From Pantoea cypripedii (lineage in GTDB: Bacteria > Pseudomonadota > Gammaproteobacteria > Enterobacterales > Enterobacteriaceae): a stretch of DNA of 64,000 nucleotides. The notes below the pieces were generated by a model. That model was given only the letters and a program-made list of their open reading frames with translations. It was not told where the DNA came from and made no database searches. The stretch spans positions 224,443-288,442 of the forward strand of contig NZ_CP024769.1 in NCBI RefSeq assembly GCF_011395035.1, written 5' to 3'. Made by a program: the position numbers and the translations under genes. Of the stretch, positions 17,171 to 26,036 are shown one piece after another. Each line of letters starts with the position of its first letter. Position 1 is the first letter of the stretch.

Positions 17171-18008
17171 CCGGTTCGGCCTCCAGTGGTATCCAGTGAA
17201 GCAGCCCATCTTTAGCAGGGGTAACCCTGCCACATGAGCTGGCAGAAAAATGGGAACTGAACCAGATTGCCTGATGTTGCTGGCACCAGTCCATCGCCTG
17301 TTGCCGTGAACGCACCGCCAGCGCTTTATTTTCACAAAACACCGAGTTCCAGTGCGGGAACTGAAACTGAATGGGGTGATGCATGACGTCGCCGGAAAAG
17401 AGCGCATGCTGGTGGTGGCTGGTAAGCACCAGCGAAGCATGATCGTAGCTGTGACCGGGGGTAGACAGATAGCGCAGTACCCCGGCAAACAGTGGCGAAT
17501 TATCGACATCTACCGTCTCCAGCTGGCCGCTTTTGATCAGCGGCAGAATGCTATCGAGATATAACGCCTGCATCGCCGGGTTGCTCTGGCATCGCGCCAG
17601 TTCCCGCGCAGAGCAGATGTAACGCGCACGCGGAAACATCGGTTGCCAGCGCCCATCCTGCCAGTGGGTATTCCAGCCAACATGATCGGTGTGGATATGC
17701 GTCATCAATACTATCGTCACTTCCTGTGGCTGCACACCGGCCTGAACCAGGCGTGCGGCATAATCGGTTTGTAGCTGGTGAAACAGGGGCTTATGGTCTC
17801 GTTCACGTTGGTTGCCCGTGGCGGTATCGATAATGATGATGTCGTTACCGGTTCGCACCACCCAGCTGTGGATCGACAATTCAGCCGTTTGTTGCGTCAG
17901 CGCACTGGACATTTCATGGCGATGATCGGGATATAGCGAGCCAAAGGGGATGGCTGCGGTTTGTTCGGTCACTTTCTCGATCAGGCAGTTGCCCACACGG
18001 ATTGGCAT
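17157..18008 (-). CDS. Metallo-beta-lactamase-fold hydrolase
   Basis: 283 residues. The zinc-binding motif is THIHTDHVGWN, with further ligands in TPGHSYDH and SGDVMHHP. No signal peptide, so cytosolic. The fold includes lactonases, thioesterases and amidohydrolases; lactonase-like activity is possible but AHL specificity cannot be inferred. The ATG follows GGGAGAG. It is first in an operon with the overlapping amidase gene and divergent from a LysR gene 70 bases away. Two hydrolases acting in sequence on a lactone or cyclic amide is a reasonable inference. Confidence 0.84.
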   Translation of the reverse strand: MPIRVGNCLIEKVTEQTAAIPFGSLYPDHRHEMSSALTQQTAELSIHSWVVRTGNDIIIIDTATGNQRERDHKPLFHQLQTDYAARLVQAGVQPQEVTIVLMTHIHTDHVGWNTHWQDGRWQPMFPRARYICSARELARCQSNPAMQALYLDSILPLIKSGQLETVDVDNSPLFAGVLRYLSTPGHSYDHASLVLTSHHQHALFSGDVMHHPIQFQFPHWNSVFCENKALAVRSRQQAMDWCQQHQAIWFSSHFSASSCGRVTPAKDGLLHWIPLEAEPDAIC

Positions 18009-18078
18009 AATTCTCTCCCGGTCAGTTAATGGAGCCACTATACTGAAGCCATAAACATTACTTAAATCGATTAAAATC

Positions 18079-19008
18079 ATGGAAATCATCAACGAAAATG
18101 ATTTAACTCGCGTCGATCTTAATCTTCTGGTGGTGCTGCTGGTGATGTACGAAGCACGTAGCGTAACGGGCGCGGCGCAGCGGTTGTATCTCGGACAGCC
18201 AGCAGTCAGCGCGGCGCTGAAACGTTTACGTGAGATGTTTGGCGACCCGTTATTTGTGCGTTCCTCGCAGGGAATGACGCCGACGCCACGCGCGGAGCAA
18301 CTGGTGAAGCAAATTGCGCCGTTGTTGCAGGGCGTACAACAGGCAATTTTTAGTACGCCAGCGTTCAACCCGCTGGAGGATCGTTACAGCTTTCGTCTCG
18401 GTATGAGCGATTGGATCGAGCAGTGGCTGATGCCGGATTTACTGGCAGATTTGATGACAGAAGCGCCGCTGGTGGATATCACGGTGCTGGCCGCCGATCC
18501 CTGGCAGGCCATTCCGCTGCTGGAGAAACAGCAGGTGGATATGGCGGTGATGGTTGGCAACGAAACCAGCCGTGATTTGATACGAGACCCTATCACCAGC
18601 GCCGGTTTCTGCACCTTGTGGGATAACCGGCATATTCGGCTCACTTCACCGCTAACGCTGACCGATTTCGTTCAGCACGATCATGTACTGGTGTCGTATC
18701 GCGGCGTGAGCGAAAGTGCGCTCGATGAACAACTCAGGCAACAGGGGGTTGCCCGCCATGTGCGGTTTGTCACGCCGCATTTCTCCGCATTACCGATGAT
18801 GCTAAACCGTATGCCGCTTTTCGCTACCGTGCCACAGGGGCTGGTCAGTAGCTGGTGCCAACGTTATGAACTGTGTGCTGCACCCGTACCGGTGTTGATG
18901 CCTGATTACAGGTTATCGCTGCTGTGGCATAAGGCGGGGAACGAGGATGCAGCCCATCGCTGGATGCGCGAAAAACTCCGCCAACTGGTGCTGCGCAAAC
19001 TGCGTTAA
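18079..19008 (+). CDS. LysR-family transcriptional regulator
   Basis: 309 residues. It begins MEIINENDLTRVDLNLLVVL, with the HTH SVTGAAQRLYLGQPAVSAALKRLREMFGDPLFVRSSQGM, the NodD/NahR-like clade pattern. The effector domain covers residues 95-300. It is divergent from the metallo-beta-lactamase/amidase operon and the likely regulator of it. It ends five bases from the convergent SDR gene. Confidence 0.87.
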   Translation: MEIINENDLTRVDLNLLVVLLVMYEARSVTGAAQRLYLGQPAVSAALKRLREMFGDPLFVRSSQGMTPTPRAEQLVKQIAPLLQGVQQAIFSTPAFNPLEDRYSFRLGMSDWIEQWLMPDLLADLMTEAPLVDITVLAADPWQAIPLLEKQQVDMAVMVGNETSRDLIRDPITSAGFCTLWDNRHIRLTSPLTLTDFVQHDHVLVSYRGVSESALDEQLRQQGVARHVRFVTPHFSALPMMLNRMPLFATVPQGLVSSWCQRYELCAAPVPVLMPDYRLSLLWHKAGNEDAAHRWMREKLRQLVLRKLR

Positions 19009-19013
19009 AGGCA

Positions 19014-19715
19014 TTACCACGGTACCACGCGGCCAAGATAGTCGAGATAATGTAACCCGGTGCGGCCACGCCATGTTTCCATGGTATTCAGGAGGTTGGG
19101 GATGCTCTCTTCAATACTCAGTCGCGCTTCGGGTCCGCCCATATCGGTGCGTACCCAGCCCGGCGCCATCAGCAATAAGGTGCGCCCATCGTCCTGATGA
19201 CGTGCGGCAAAGCTGCGCATCAGCATATTCAGAGCGGCTTTGCTGCCACGATAGACTTCGTAATTGCCATTGGTGTTATTGGTGATACTGCCCTGGCCGG
19301 ATGACATCACTACAATGGTGCCATCGGCGCTGACATTATCTTTGAAGGTTTCTATCACGCGCAGCGGGCTGAGTGCGTTGGTCACCATCACACGAATAAA
19401 CTCGTCTGTGGAGACGTCGGCGATGGTTTCACCATCCTGATTTTTCACCCCGGCATTGACGAATAACATCTCGAACTGGCGATCGCCGAGGCGCTGCTGC
19501 AGAGCGCTTACCTGATCCGGTTCGTTGATATCCACGCTTTCTACACTCAGGGTGTCTGGGTAACGTTGACTCAGCTTATCCAGTGAGACAGTGGAGTGCT
19601 GGCGGCCGGTCGCGACGACGTGATAGCCGCGTTGTAACATGGTCTCAGTCAGGGCAAAACCCAGTCCGCGAGAGGCACCGATAAGTAAAACACGTGGGGT
19701 TGCTGAAGGGTTCAT
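19014..19715 (-). CDS. Short-chain dehydrogenase/reductase
   Basis: 233 residues, classical SDR: cofactor loop LIGASRGLGFALTE near residue 11, NAG-equivalent VNAGVKNQ near 90, catalytic Ser in VVMSSGQGS and YxxxK as YRGSK near 158. The Arg after VVATG (GRQH) suggests NADP. It resembles sniffer/C-factor-like SDRs. The ATG follows GGAGAG. It is convergent with the LysR gene and not obviously in an operon; the substrate is unknown. Confidence 0.85.
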   Translation of the reverse strand: MNPSATPRVLLIGASRGLGFALTETMLQRGYHVVATGRQHSTVSLDKLSQRYPDTLSVESVDINEPDQVSALQQRLGDRQFEMLFVNAGVKNQDGETIADVSTDEFIRVMVTNALSPLRVIETFKDNVSADGTIVVMSSGQGSITNNTNGNYEVYRGSKAALNMLMRSFAARHQDDGRTLLLMAPGWVRTDMGGPEARLSIEESIPNLLNTMETWRGRTGLHYLDYLGRVVPW

Positions 19716-19861
19716 AAGATTCTCTCCGGTGATTAACGTTGCTGCAAAAGTGTAGCGCCGTTAGTCAGCAGGCGGAACGCGCAGCATTTGCATTGATAAC
19801 ATGCACCAAACGCCGGTAGTGGCGCATTGAGGTACGACCCGGTCAATAACTGCGAGGATCC

Positions 19862-19936
19862 GTAGCGGCGCGATTTATCGCGCAGATTTTATGATGCGGC
19901 TAAATATCTGGAAAAAGCGCGATAAATCGCGCCGCA
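19862..19936. repeat. Pair of GTAG-type REP palindromes, inverted
   Basis: A forward copy beginning GTAGCGGCGCGATTTATCGC and an inverted copy (GCGCGATAAATCGCGCCGC) lie about 33 bases apart, forming a BIME-like unit in the gap between the SDR gene and the antitoxin gene. Same family as at 0.46, 31.6 and 42.7 kb. Confidence 0.75.
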
Positions 19937-19976
19937 ACAAGTCTGTGCAGACACGTACAATCAGGGGGAAGAAAAC

Positions 19977-20261
19977 TCAATGGGCAGCCAGCTCAAGATA
20001 AAAAGCCGGATTAGCCTGGATAGTAGCCAGTACCTTCGCTGCCAGCCCGGTTGGATTACGCCGTTTGGCTTCCCAGCTTTTGATAGTATCGATACTGGTC
20101 CCTAATGCTCTTGCCATTTCTGCCTGTGAAACGTTCAGCTGTTCTCTGATGGCTTTTACATCTGCAATCTCATAGCGAGCAACACGAGCTGGAGTCTTAA
20201 CGCCACTTTTTATATCAACAGCTTCTTCCAGTGAAGTTTTTAGATCGTCAAAAAAACTCAT
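19977..20261 (-). CDS. NadS/HigA-like antitoxin, XRE family
   Basis: 94 residues. The N-terminal half FFDDLKTSLEEAV resembles NadS-type antitoxins; the HTH is AIREQLNVSQAEMARALGTSIDTIKSWE, followed by RRNPTGLAAKVL. It would neutralise the toxin encoded just upstream and bind the operator ahead of that gene. I chose MSFFDD, whose ATG follows GAGGT; an earlier in-frame ATG overlaps the toxin gene end. Toxin-first order fits the HigBA type. Confidence 0.83.
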   Translation of the reverse strand: MSFFDDLKTSLEEAVDIKSGVKTPARVARYEIADVKAIREQLNVSQAEMARALGTSIDTIKSWEAKRRNPTGLAAKVLATIQANPAFYLELAAH

Positions 20262-20262
20262 T

Positions 20263-20595
20263 TCATACCTCATCTTTCAATAATTTTGTCAGTTTCTTTA
20301 GTTCAGACTTCTCAGATTCAGTCAGGCTGTCTTTAATACTTTTCGGATAGGCCATTACAAGGTAGATGACTTCTTCAGTCGCTAAAAAATAGATCACTCT
20401 ATTGCTACCACTTTTTCCCTGTGCGCGCGTTGCCATTCTGATTTTACGCAGTCCGCCAGTTTTCTGTATCAGATCACCTTTATGGGGTGAACCTATAAGT
20501 TCCTTTTGAAGTTCTCTAAGCTCATCATCGGTTGCGATCTGCTTTATCTGACGGGTAAACATCGTGGTTTCGATGAACTCTATCGCATGGCTCAC
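20263..20595 (-). CDS. RelE/HigB-like toxin of a type II toxin-antitoxin system
   Basis: 110 residues from a GTG start preceded by AAGGAGAG (MSHAIEFIETTMFTRQIKQI). The RelE-superfamily core reads DLIQKTGGLRKIRMATRAQGKSGSNRVIYFLATEEVIYLVMAYPKS, with the basic residues expected of a ribosome-dependent mRNA interferase. An upstream open frame without a ribosome site is ignored. The antitoxin gene follows within one base. A doubled palindromic operator lies 23-55 bases upstream of the start. Such pairs are often acquired laterally. Confidence 0.82.
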   Translation of the reverse strand: MSHAIEFIETTMFTRQIKQIATDDELRELQKELIGSPHKGDLIQKTGGLRKIRMATRAQGKSGSNRVIYFLATEEVIYLVMAYPKSIKDSLTESEKSELKKLTKLLKDEV

Positions 20596-20617
20596 AGCTT
20601 TGCTCTCCTTCGCATGA

Positions 20618-20650
20618 GTACACTGTACGCCATTTAAGAGTACAATGTAC
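20618..20650. promoter_or_regulatory. Doubled palindromic operator of the toxin-antitoxin operon
   Basis: Two 11-base palindromes of the form GTACA-N-TGTAC (GTACACTGTAC and GTACAATGTAC) have centres exactly 22 bases apart, about two helical turns. They lie just upstream of the toxin GTG, where the antitoxin HTH dimer would repress its own promoter. Confidence 0.7.
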
Positions 20651-20809
20651 ACCTTGTAATCATAATTACCACCAACGGCAGTTGTAGCGAAATCCAGCAT
20701 GGGGCACATCTGATAATTTCCTGAAAAATCACCAATGTCTTCCTCACATTAACTATCCCACCTGCACCAAACGCCTTGTTTCCTCAGCATCAATCAGCGA
20801 GGATAAAGT

Positions 20810-21715
20810 ATGAATGAACCCGATCTGAATTTGCTTTTCGCGCTTGATGCGCTGCTGACTGAAGGCAGTGTGACAGGGGCTGCGCGTCGCCTTGGTCTGA
20901 GTGAATCCGCTATGAGCCGCACGCTGGGGCGATTGCGCGCCACCACCGGTGATGCGTTGCTGGTGAGGGCAGGGCGTAATATGGTGCTGACCCCCTACGC
21001 TGAAGAGATTCGGCAGCGAACCCAGCATAGCGTCAGTGAGGCGCGCGCGGTGCTGCAACCGGCGGCGATGCCACTGGATCTGGCGACGCTGGACCGCAGT
21101 TTTCATCTGCGCACCAATGAGGGCTTTGTCGAAGCCTTCGGTGGCACCTTAATCAACGCAGTGGCGCAGGTTGCGCCGCGTGTGCGGCTGAACTTTGTGG
21201 CGAAGCCGGAAAAAAGTTCGCGCGATTTACGTGAAGGACGGGTCGATCTGGAGATTGGCGTGCTTGGCAACATGGGGCCGGAAATCCGCATGCAGGCGTT
21301 GTTTCGCGATCGGTTTGTGGGCGTGGTGCGCCAGGGACATCCGCTGGCGCGGCGGGTGACGTTAAGCGAACTGGCTGCCTGGGGACAGATCGTTGCTTCA
21401 CGTCGCGGAGAGCTGGGTGGGCCGATCCATGATGCACTGACGGCTGCGGGCTATACCCGGCAGATTGCCGCCGTCGTCCCAGCGTTTTCCACGGCGGTGG
21501 CGATTGCGCAAGGCTCCGACCTGGTGGCGCTGGTGCCCCGTTCGCTGTTTCTCTATCATCCGTTAATTAAAGCCAACCCGGCACTGGTGAGTTTTGAACT
21601 GCCGTTCAGCACGCCGGAAATGACAGTTTCGCAGTTCTGGCATCCCCGGCTGGAAAATGATGTGGCGCATCGCTGGCTGCGTAGTCTGGTGCGCGAGCAG
21701 CTTCCTCTGCCCTGA
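20810..21715 (+). CDS. LysR-family transcriptional regulator
   Basis: 301 residues, starting MNEPDLNLLFALDALLTEGSVTGAARRLGLSESAMSRTLGRLR after GAGGATAAAG. The effector domain includes GRVDLEIGVLG and FWHPRLENDVAHRWLRSLVRE, typical of the NahR/DntR-like clade. No divergent gene adjoins it (the toxin-antitoxin operon lies upstream), so its target may be elsewhere, or a neighbour was replaced by that insertion. Confidence 0.87.
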   Translation: MNEPDLNLLFALDALLTEGSVTGAARRLGLSESAMSRTLGRLRATTGDALLVRAGRNMVLTPYAEEIRQRTQHSVSEARAVLQPAAMPLDLATLDRSFHLRTNEGFVEAFGGTLINAVAQVAPRVRLNFVAKPEKSSRDLREGRVDLEIGVLGNMGPEIRMQALFRDRFVGVVRQGHPLARRVTLSELAAWGQIVASRRGELGGPIHDALTAAGYTRQIAAVVPAFSTAVAIAQGSDLVALVPRSLFLYHPLIKANPALVSFELPFSTPEMTVSQFWHPRLENDVAHRWLRSLVREQLPLP

Positions 21716-21920
21716 CAAGGTGCAAAAAAGGCGTCGGTCAGCGTTATCTGATGCTTAATGGTGCAGTAAAAATCCTGCGTCACCCTGCAAATTGCCAATT
21801 TTCCCGTTTAAGAATGCCATCGTGATCCCGAATACATGGCACGGTGCTTGCTTGATCTTTATTACTTAGCCTAAAGCTATGCAAACCATTCACCTGACAA
21901 TATTCTATAACGGTTTTTTC

Positions 21921-22841
21921 ATGACACATTTCACGCTCAAGCAACTTAAATATTTTGTCACCGTGGTTGAGACCGAAAGCATCGCTGAAGCATCGCGTCA
22001 GCTGCATATCGCCCAGCCTTCGATTTCGGTCGCCATCAAAAATCTTGAGGACGCTTTTGAACAGCAACTGTTCATTCGCCATCACGCGCAGGGTGTATCG
22101 CTCACCTCCAGTGGCAGGCGGTTCTACGAAAAAGCAAAGGAGTTGCTACGGCTGTCATATGAGTTTGAGCAAAGTTCACGCGCAGAAAATGAGCTGGTCT
22201 GCGGCACCATCGCCGTGGGTTGTTTTGAATCGGCGGCCCCGCTGTATATGCCAAAGCTGATTGCGGGCTTCAAAAAACTCTATCCGGAAATCAATATTCA
22301 GCTTTACGACGGTGAACAACATGAGCTGATGCACGGCTTACACCGTGGCCGTTTTGATATGGCATTTCTCTACGATCTTGACCTGGACAATGCGATTCAG
22401 AAAGAACCGCTTAATGCGCCGCATAAACCCTATGCGCTACTTCCGGCTGCTCATCCGCTGGCGAAAAAAAGTGCGGTGACATTGCAGGAACTGGCCAACG
22501 AACCGATGATCCTATTGGACGCCGTACCCAGCAAAAATTACTTTATCAGCATTTTCAAAGAGAATGGTTATTACCCCGAAGTGGCCTATAGCTCACCGTC
22601 AATTGAAATGGTGCGTTGCATGGTCGGGCAGGGGTTGGGCTTTTCGGTGCTGGTGACCCGCCCCTGTTCAGATATGACATATGATGGGCAGCGGTTGGTG
22701 CAACTCGATATTGTCGATGAAATGGCGGCATCGACGCTGATTATGGCTTATCTGCAAAATAATGAACCAACGCGTCCGACGCGTTTATTTATGGATTATT
22801 GTCGCAGCGTAGAATTAACCCCGGCTGTCAGCACCTCTTAA
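21921..22841 (+). CDS. LysR-family transcriptional regulator
   Basis: 306 residues from the ATG giving MTHFTLKQLKYFVTVVETESIAEASRQLHIAQPSISVAIKNLEDAF; an in-frame ATG 14 codons earlier gives an atypical N-terminus. The effector domain includes CGTIAVGCFESAAPLYMPKLIAGF and VRCMVGQGLGFSVL, the OxyR/CysB-like clade with aromatic or amine inducers. It is convergent with the aldehyde dehydrogenase gene and is the nearest candidate regulator of that operon. Confidence 0.86.
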   Translation: MTHFTLKQLKYFVTVVETESIAEASRQLHIAQPSISVAIKNLEDAFEQQLFIRHHAQGVSLTSSGRRFYEKAKELLRLSYEFEQSSRAENELVCGTIAVGCFESAAPLYMPKLIAGFKKLYPEINIQLYDGEQHELMHGLHRGRFDMAFLYDLDLDNAIQKEPLNAPHKPYALLPAAHPLAKKSAVTLQELANEPMILLDAVPSKNYFISIFKENGYYPEVAYSSPSIEMVRCMVGQGLGFSVLVTRPCSDMTYDGQRLVQLDIVDEMAASTLIMAYLQNNEPTRPTRLFMDYCRSVELTPAVSTS

Positions 22842-22847
22842 GTTGCT

Positions 22848-22877
22848 GCTCTACCCGGTTGCGAGACCGGGCAGAGC
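22848..22877. terminator. Bidirectional hairpin between LysR and ALDH genes
   Basis: Arms GCTCTACCCGGT and ACCGGGCAGAGC form a 12-bp stem with one A/C mismatch and a 6-base loop, in the 48-base gap between convergent genes. Both transcripts could end here. Confidence 0.6.
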
Positions 22878-22889
22878 AAGCGTCTAAAG

Positions 22890-24383
22890 TCACTGGCGTA
22901 ATTCAATCCAGGTGGTTTTTAATTTGGTGAACTTATCAAACGCATGTAAAGAAAGGTCACGACCGAAGCCCGATTGCTGATTACCGCCAAATGGGACAGT
23001 CACATCCAGCGCATCAACGGTGTTAACGGAGACCGTTCCAGCATTCAGTTTACGCGCTACGCGGTAGGCCTGATTAAGATCGTCCGACCACACTGACGCG
23101 GCGAGGGCGTAAATATGATTATTCGCCAGTTCAATGGCTTCCGACTCATCATCAAAGACTTTCACCGCTAATACCGGACCGAAGACTTCATCACGCCATA
23201 AGGCCATATCCTCGTTCCCCACTTCAATCACCGTAGGAAGAATGTAGTTAGCAACCGTCTCGATTTCCCGGGTTTCGCCACCGGCGCGTAAAACACCACC
23301 CTGGGCAATGGCGGTGTGAATAAAATCCATCACCTTATCTTTGTGTGCTGTTGACACCATTGCCCCCATCTTTGCATCCAGGTTAAGTGGATGATCGGGT
23401 TGCCAGTTGTTCAACTTACTGATCAATTTCGCCATAAAGGTGGGATAGATCTTACGTTCCACTAATAATCTGGAGTTGGCAGAACAGACCTCACCCTGAT
23501 TAAAACAAATACCGAAAGCGGCTTTTTCCGCCGCTAAATCAAGATCCTGGCAATTGGCAAAAACAATGTTGGCGCTTTTGCCGCCACATTCCAGCCAGAC
23601 TTGTTTCAAATTGGATTGGCCTGAATACCCCATAAAGGCTTTGCCCACCGCTGTCGAACCGGTAAAGGTAATAACATCGACATCGTTATGCAGACCCAGT
23701 GCAGCACCGGATTCGATACCAAGCCCGGTGACGACGTTTAACACCCCAGCTGGCAATCCGGCCTCCAGCGCCAGTTCTGCCAGCTTCAGGGCGGTGAATG
23801 GCGAATTCTCGGAAGGTTTAAGGATCACACTGTTTCCGGCGGCCAGCGCCGGGCCGATTTTCCAGGCGGCAATATCGAGGGGAAAATTCCACGGTACAAT
23901 GGCGGCAACAACGCCGACAGGTTCACGGGTGATGGTTGCCAGCGTTCCCGGACGGGTGGGAGCGACTTCGCCATAAATCTTATCGATGCTTTCTGCGTAC
24001 CAGGCAATCACATGAGCTGCACTGGGCACATCAACGTTATACGCATCGAGCACCGGTTTGCCCATGCTCACGCTTTCCAGCAGCGCCAGTTCTTCCCGGT
24101 GCGCCAGCATCAACTCCGCCAGCCTGCGCAACACGGCTTTGCGTTGCTCTAACGGGCATTCCGACCAGATACCCGAGGTAAATGCCTGGCGCGCGGAACG
24201 CACCGCTGCATCAATATCCTCAGCCTGGCAAGCGGTAACTTCAGATAGCACCGCATTGGTGGCGGGATTCACCACTGCCCAGGTTTTTTCCGCTTTAGCG
24301 AAGTAAGGTTTACCTTCAATAATGGCATGCGTGCTAAAGCGTTGTTTATTCAGCAGACCTTGCCAGTAATCACGATTATGCAT
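22890..24383 (-). CDS. Aldehyde dehydrogenase, PuuC-like
   Basis: 497 residues, close to the 495 of PuuC (gamma-glutamyl-aminobutyraldehyde dehydrogenase) and like it throughout: YWQGLLNKQ start, PWNFPLDIAAWKIGPALAAGN, FTGSTAVGKAFMGYSG, catalytic Glu in WLECGGKSANIVF near 268, and catalytic Cys in FNQGEVCSANSR near 302. It oxidises an aldehyde to an acid with NAD(P) in the cytosol. The ATG follows AAGGA and overlaps the end of the GMC oxidoreductase gene by eight bases, so the alcohol-to-aldehyde step is very likely supplied by that enzyme. Confidence 0.88.
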   Translation of the reverse strand: MHNRDYWQGLLNKQRFSTHAIIEGKPYFAKAEKTWAVVNPATNAVLSEVTACQAEDIDAAVRSARQAFTSGIWSECPLEQRKAVLRRLAELMLAHREELALLESVSMGKPVLDAYNVDVPSAAHVIAWYAESIDKIYGEVAPTRPGTLATITREPVGVVAAIVPWNFPLDIAAWKIGPALAAGNSVILKPSENSPFTALKLAELALEAGLPAGVLNVVTGLGIESGAALGLHNDVDVITFTGSTAVGKAFMGYSGQSNLKQVWLECGGKSANIVFANCQDLDLAAEKAAFGICFNQGEVCSANSRLLVERKIYPTFMAKLISKLNNWQPDHPLNLDAKMGAMVSTAHKDKVMDFIHTAIAQGGVLRAGGETREIETVANYILPTVIEVGNEDMALWRDEVFGPVLAVKVFDDESEAIELANNHIYALAASVWSDDLNQAYRVARKLNAGTVSVNTVDALDVTVPFGGNQQSGFGRDLSLHAFDKFTKLKTTWIELRQ

Positions 24384-26028
24384 ACGCGTTTTCCTTATTC
24401 GTTGCGGTGTCAGATACTGGCGTTCCTTTGAGGAGCATGCTTGCCGCACGTTCGCCGATCATAATTGAGGGCGCATTGGTATTACCGCTGATAAGCGAGG
24501 GCATGATTGACGCATCAGCCACGCGCAAATTTTCCACGCCATAGACTTTGAGGGTATCCGGTGCGACAACGCTCATTTCATCCCTCCCCATCTTGCAGGT
24601 GCCAACCGGATGAAAAACGGTGGCGCAATATTCTTTGACGTATTGATGCAGTTGTTCGTCGGTCTGAATATGTTTGCCAGGCAACATTTCTTCGCCGCGC
24701 AAAGCATTGAATTCCGGCTGCGCAAGAATACTCCTTGCCACTTTTATCCCCTCAACCAGCACGCTGGCGTCATAAGGGTTGGCGAGAAAATTAAAATCAA
24801 TAGCGATTTGCCCATCATGCCTTAACTGCAACGCGCCGATCGATTTCGGGCGTAACACGCAGGTGTGAATAGCGTAGCCGTGACCCCATTCAAATAAGCG
24901 CCCCCGGTGGCTGCGATAACCCGGCACAAAATGGAACTGAATATCGGGTTCATCGCTACTGAGTTTTGTCGCGGCAAAGCCACCAGCTTCAACATAATTG
25001 GTGGTTAACCATCCTTTGCGACGAAAGAGATATTTGAAGGGTGATGTCAGGATCGGTTTCCAGGCGGCGAGGGAAAAACCAAGCGTCAGCGGGTTTCTGG
25101 AACGCACGGTGACCAGACCATCCAGATGATCCTGAAGATTTTTTCCTACGCCGGGAAGAGGGTGCACCAGCGGAATACCTGCGGCTTCAAGTTCAGCAGC
25201 TGGCCCAATACCTGACTTCAGCAGAATATGCGGTGAGCCGATCGAGCCTGCCGAAAGGATAACTTCGTGGCGGCAGAAAATGGATGTGGGTTGATCGCGA
25301 CCATGCTCAGTTATTCGCACACCTTTCACCACTTTGTCTTCAATAATCAGTGTTTGCACGGTGCAATCGGTCATGACAGTTAAATTGCTGCGACCAATAT
25401 GGGGATGCAAAAATGCACGAAAGCTTGATAATCGTTTGCCATCCTTTTGCGTGACGTTGTAAATGCCGACACCTGCCAGCGATTTACCGTTAAAGTCGCT
25501 ATTCTCCACTAATCCGCTGCGCACCCCGGCAGCGACAAACAGCTTAGATACCGGATTGGGATCGCGCGGTTTATCGACCAGTAGCTCACCATTAAAACCA
25601 TGGTAAGCCGGGTCCTGTGACAACAGATTCTTTTCCGAGCGTTTGAACCACGGCAAGACACTGTTCCAGTTCCAGCCATCACAACCTTGTTGTTCCCAGC
25701 GATCATAATCTGACGGCAACCCGCGGATATAAATCATGCTGTTCATGGATGAGGAACCGCCCAGCGCCTTGCCGCGCGGGACGTGGATTTGCCGCCCCCC
25801 TAAGCTTTTTTGTGGCGTTGAATAAAAGTTCCAGCTGAACTTTTTACTTTTATACAGGGTGATGGTGCCCGCAGGCGTCTGGATGCGCGGGGTATCATCC
25901 CGGCTTCCGGCCTCAATCAGACAGATCTTTAAATCTTTCTCTTCAGCAAGCCGGGCGGCCAGTACTGAACCTGAGGAGCCACCACCAATAATGATGTAGT
26001 CGTAGGTGTTGCTATTATTCATAGTCAT
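24376..26028 (-). CDS. GMC-family FAD-dependent alcohol (choline-type) dehydrogenase
   Basis: 550 residues. The N-terminal FAD loop IIIGGGSSGSVLAARLAEE, the GMC signature around GKALGGSSSMNSMIYIRG and the second at LSAGSIGSPHILLKSGIG are present. The catalytic His lies in FHPVGTCKMG and the paired Asn in SGNTNAPSIMIGER. It oxidises a primary alcohol to an aldehyde. It is the middle gene of the operon transporter, GMC enzyme, ALDH. Choline is one candidate, but the transporter is an NCS1 type rather than BetT, so another alcohol is equally likely. Confidence 0.88.
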   Translation of the reverse strand: MTMNNSNTYDYIIIGGGSSGSVLAARLAEEKDLKICLIEAGSRDDTPRIQTPAGTITLYKSKKFSWNFYSTPQKSLGGRQIHVPRGKALGGSSSMNSMIYIRGLPSDYDRWEQQGCDGWNWNSVLPWFKRSEKNLLSQDPAYHGFNGELLVDKPRDPNPVSKLFVAAGVRSGLVENSDFNGKSLAGVGIYNVTQKDGKRLSSFRAFLHPHIGRSNLTVMTDCTVQTLIIEDKVVKGVRITEHGRDQPTSIFCRHEVILSAGSIGSPHILLKSGIGPAAELEAAGIPLVHPLPGVGKNLQDHLDGLVTVRSRNPLTLGFSLAAWKPILTSPFKYLFRRKGWLTTNYVEAGGFAATKLSSDEPDIQFHFVPGYRSHRGRLFEWGHGYAIHTCVLRPKSIGALQLRHDGQIAIDFNFLANPYDASVLVEGIKVARSILAQPEFNALRGEEMLPGKHIQTDEQLHQYVKEYCATVFHPVGTCKMGRDEMSVVAPDTLKVYGVENLRVADASIMPSLISGNTNAPSIMIGERAASMLLKGTPVSDTATNKENAYA

Positions 26029-26036
26029 CCCGGTGA

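Noticed and set aside
17157..18008. Calling the metallo-beta-lactamase-fold protein an AHL lactonase
   Set aside because: The zinc motif is common to many activities; no specificity-determining residue could be judged.
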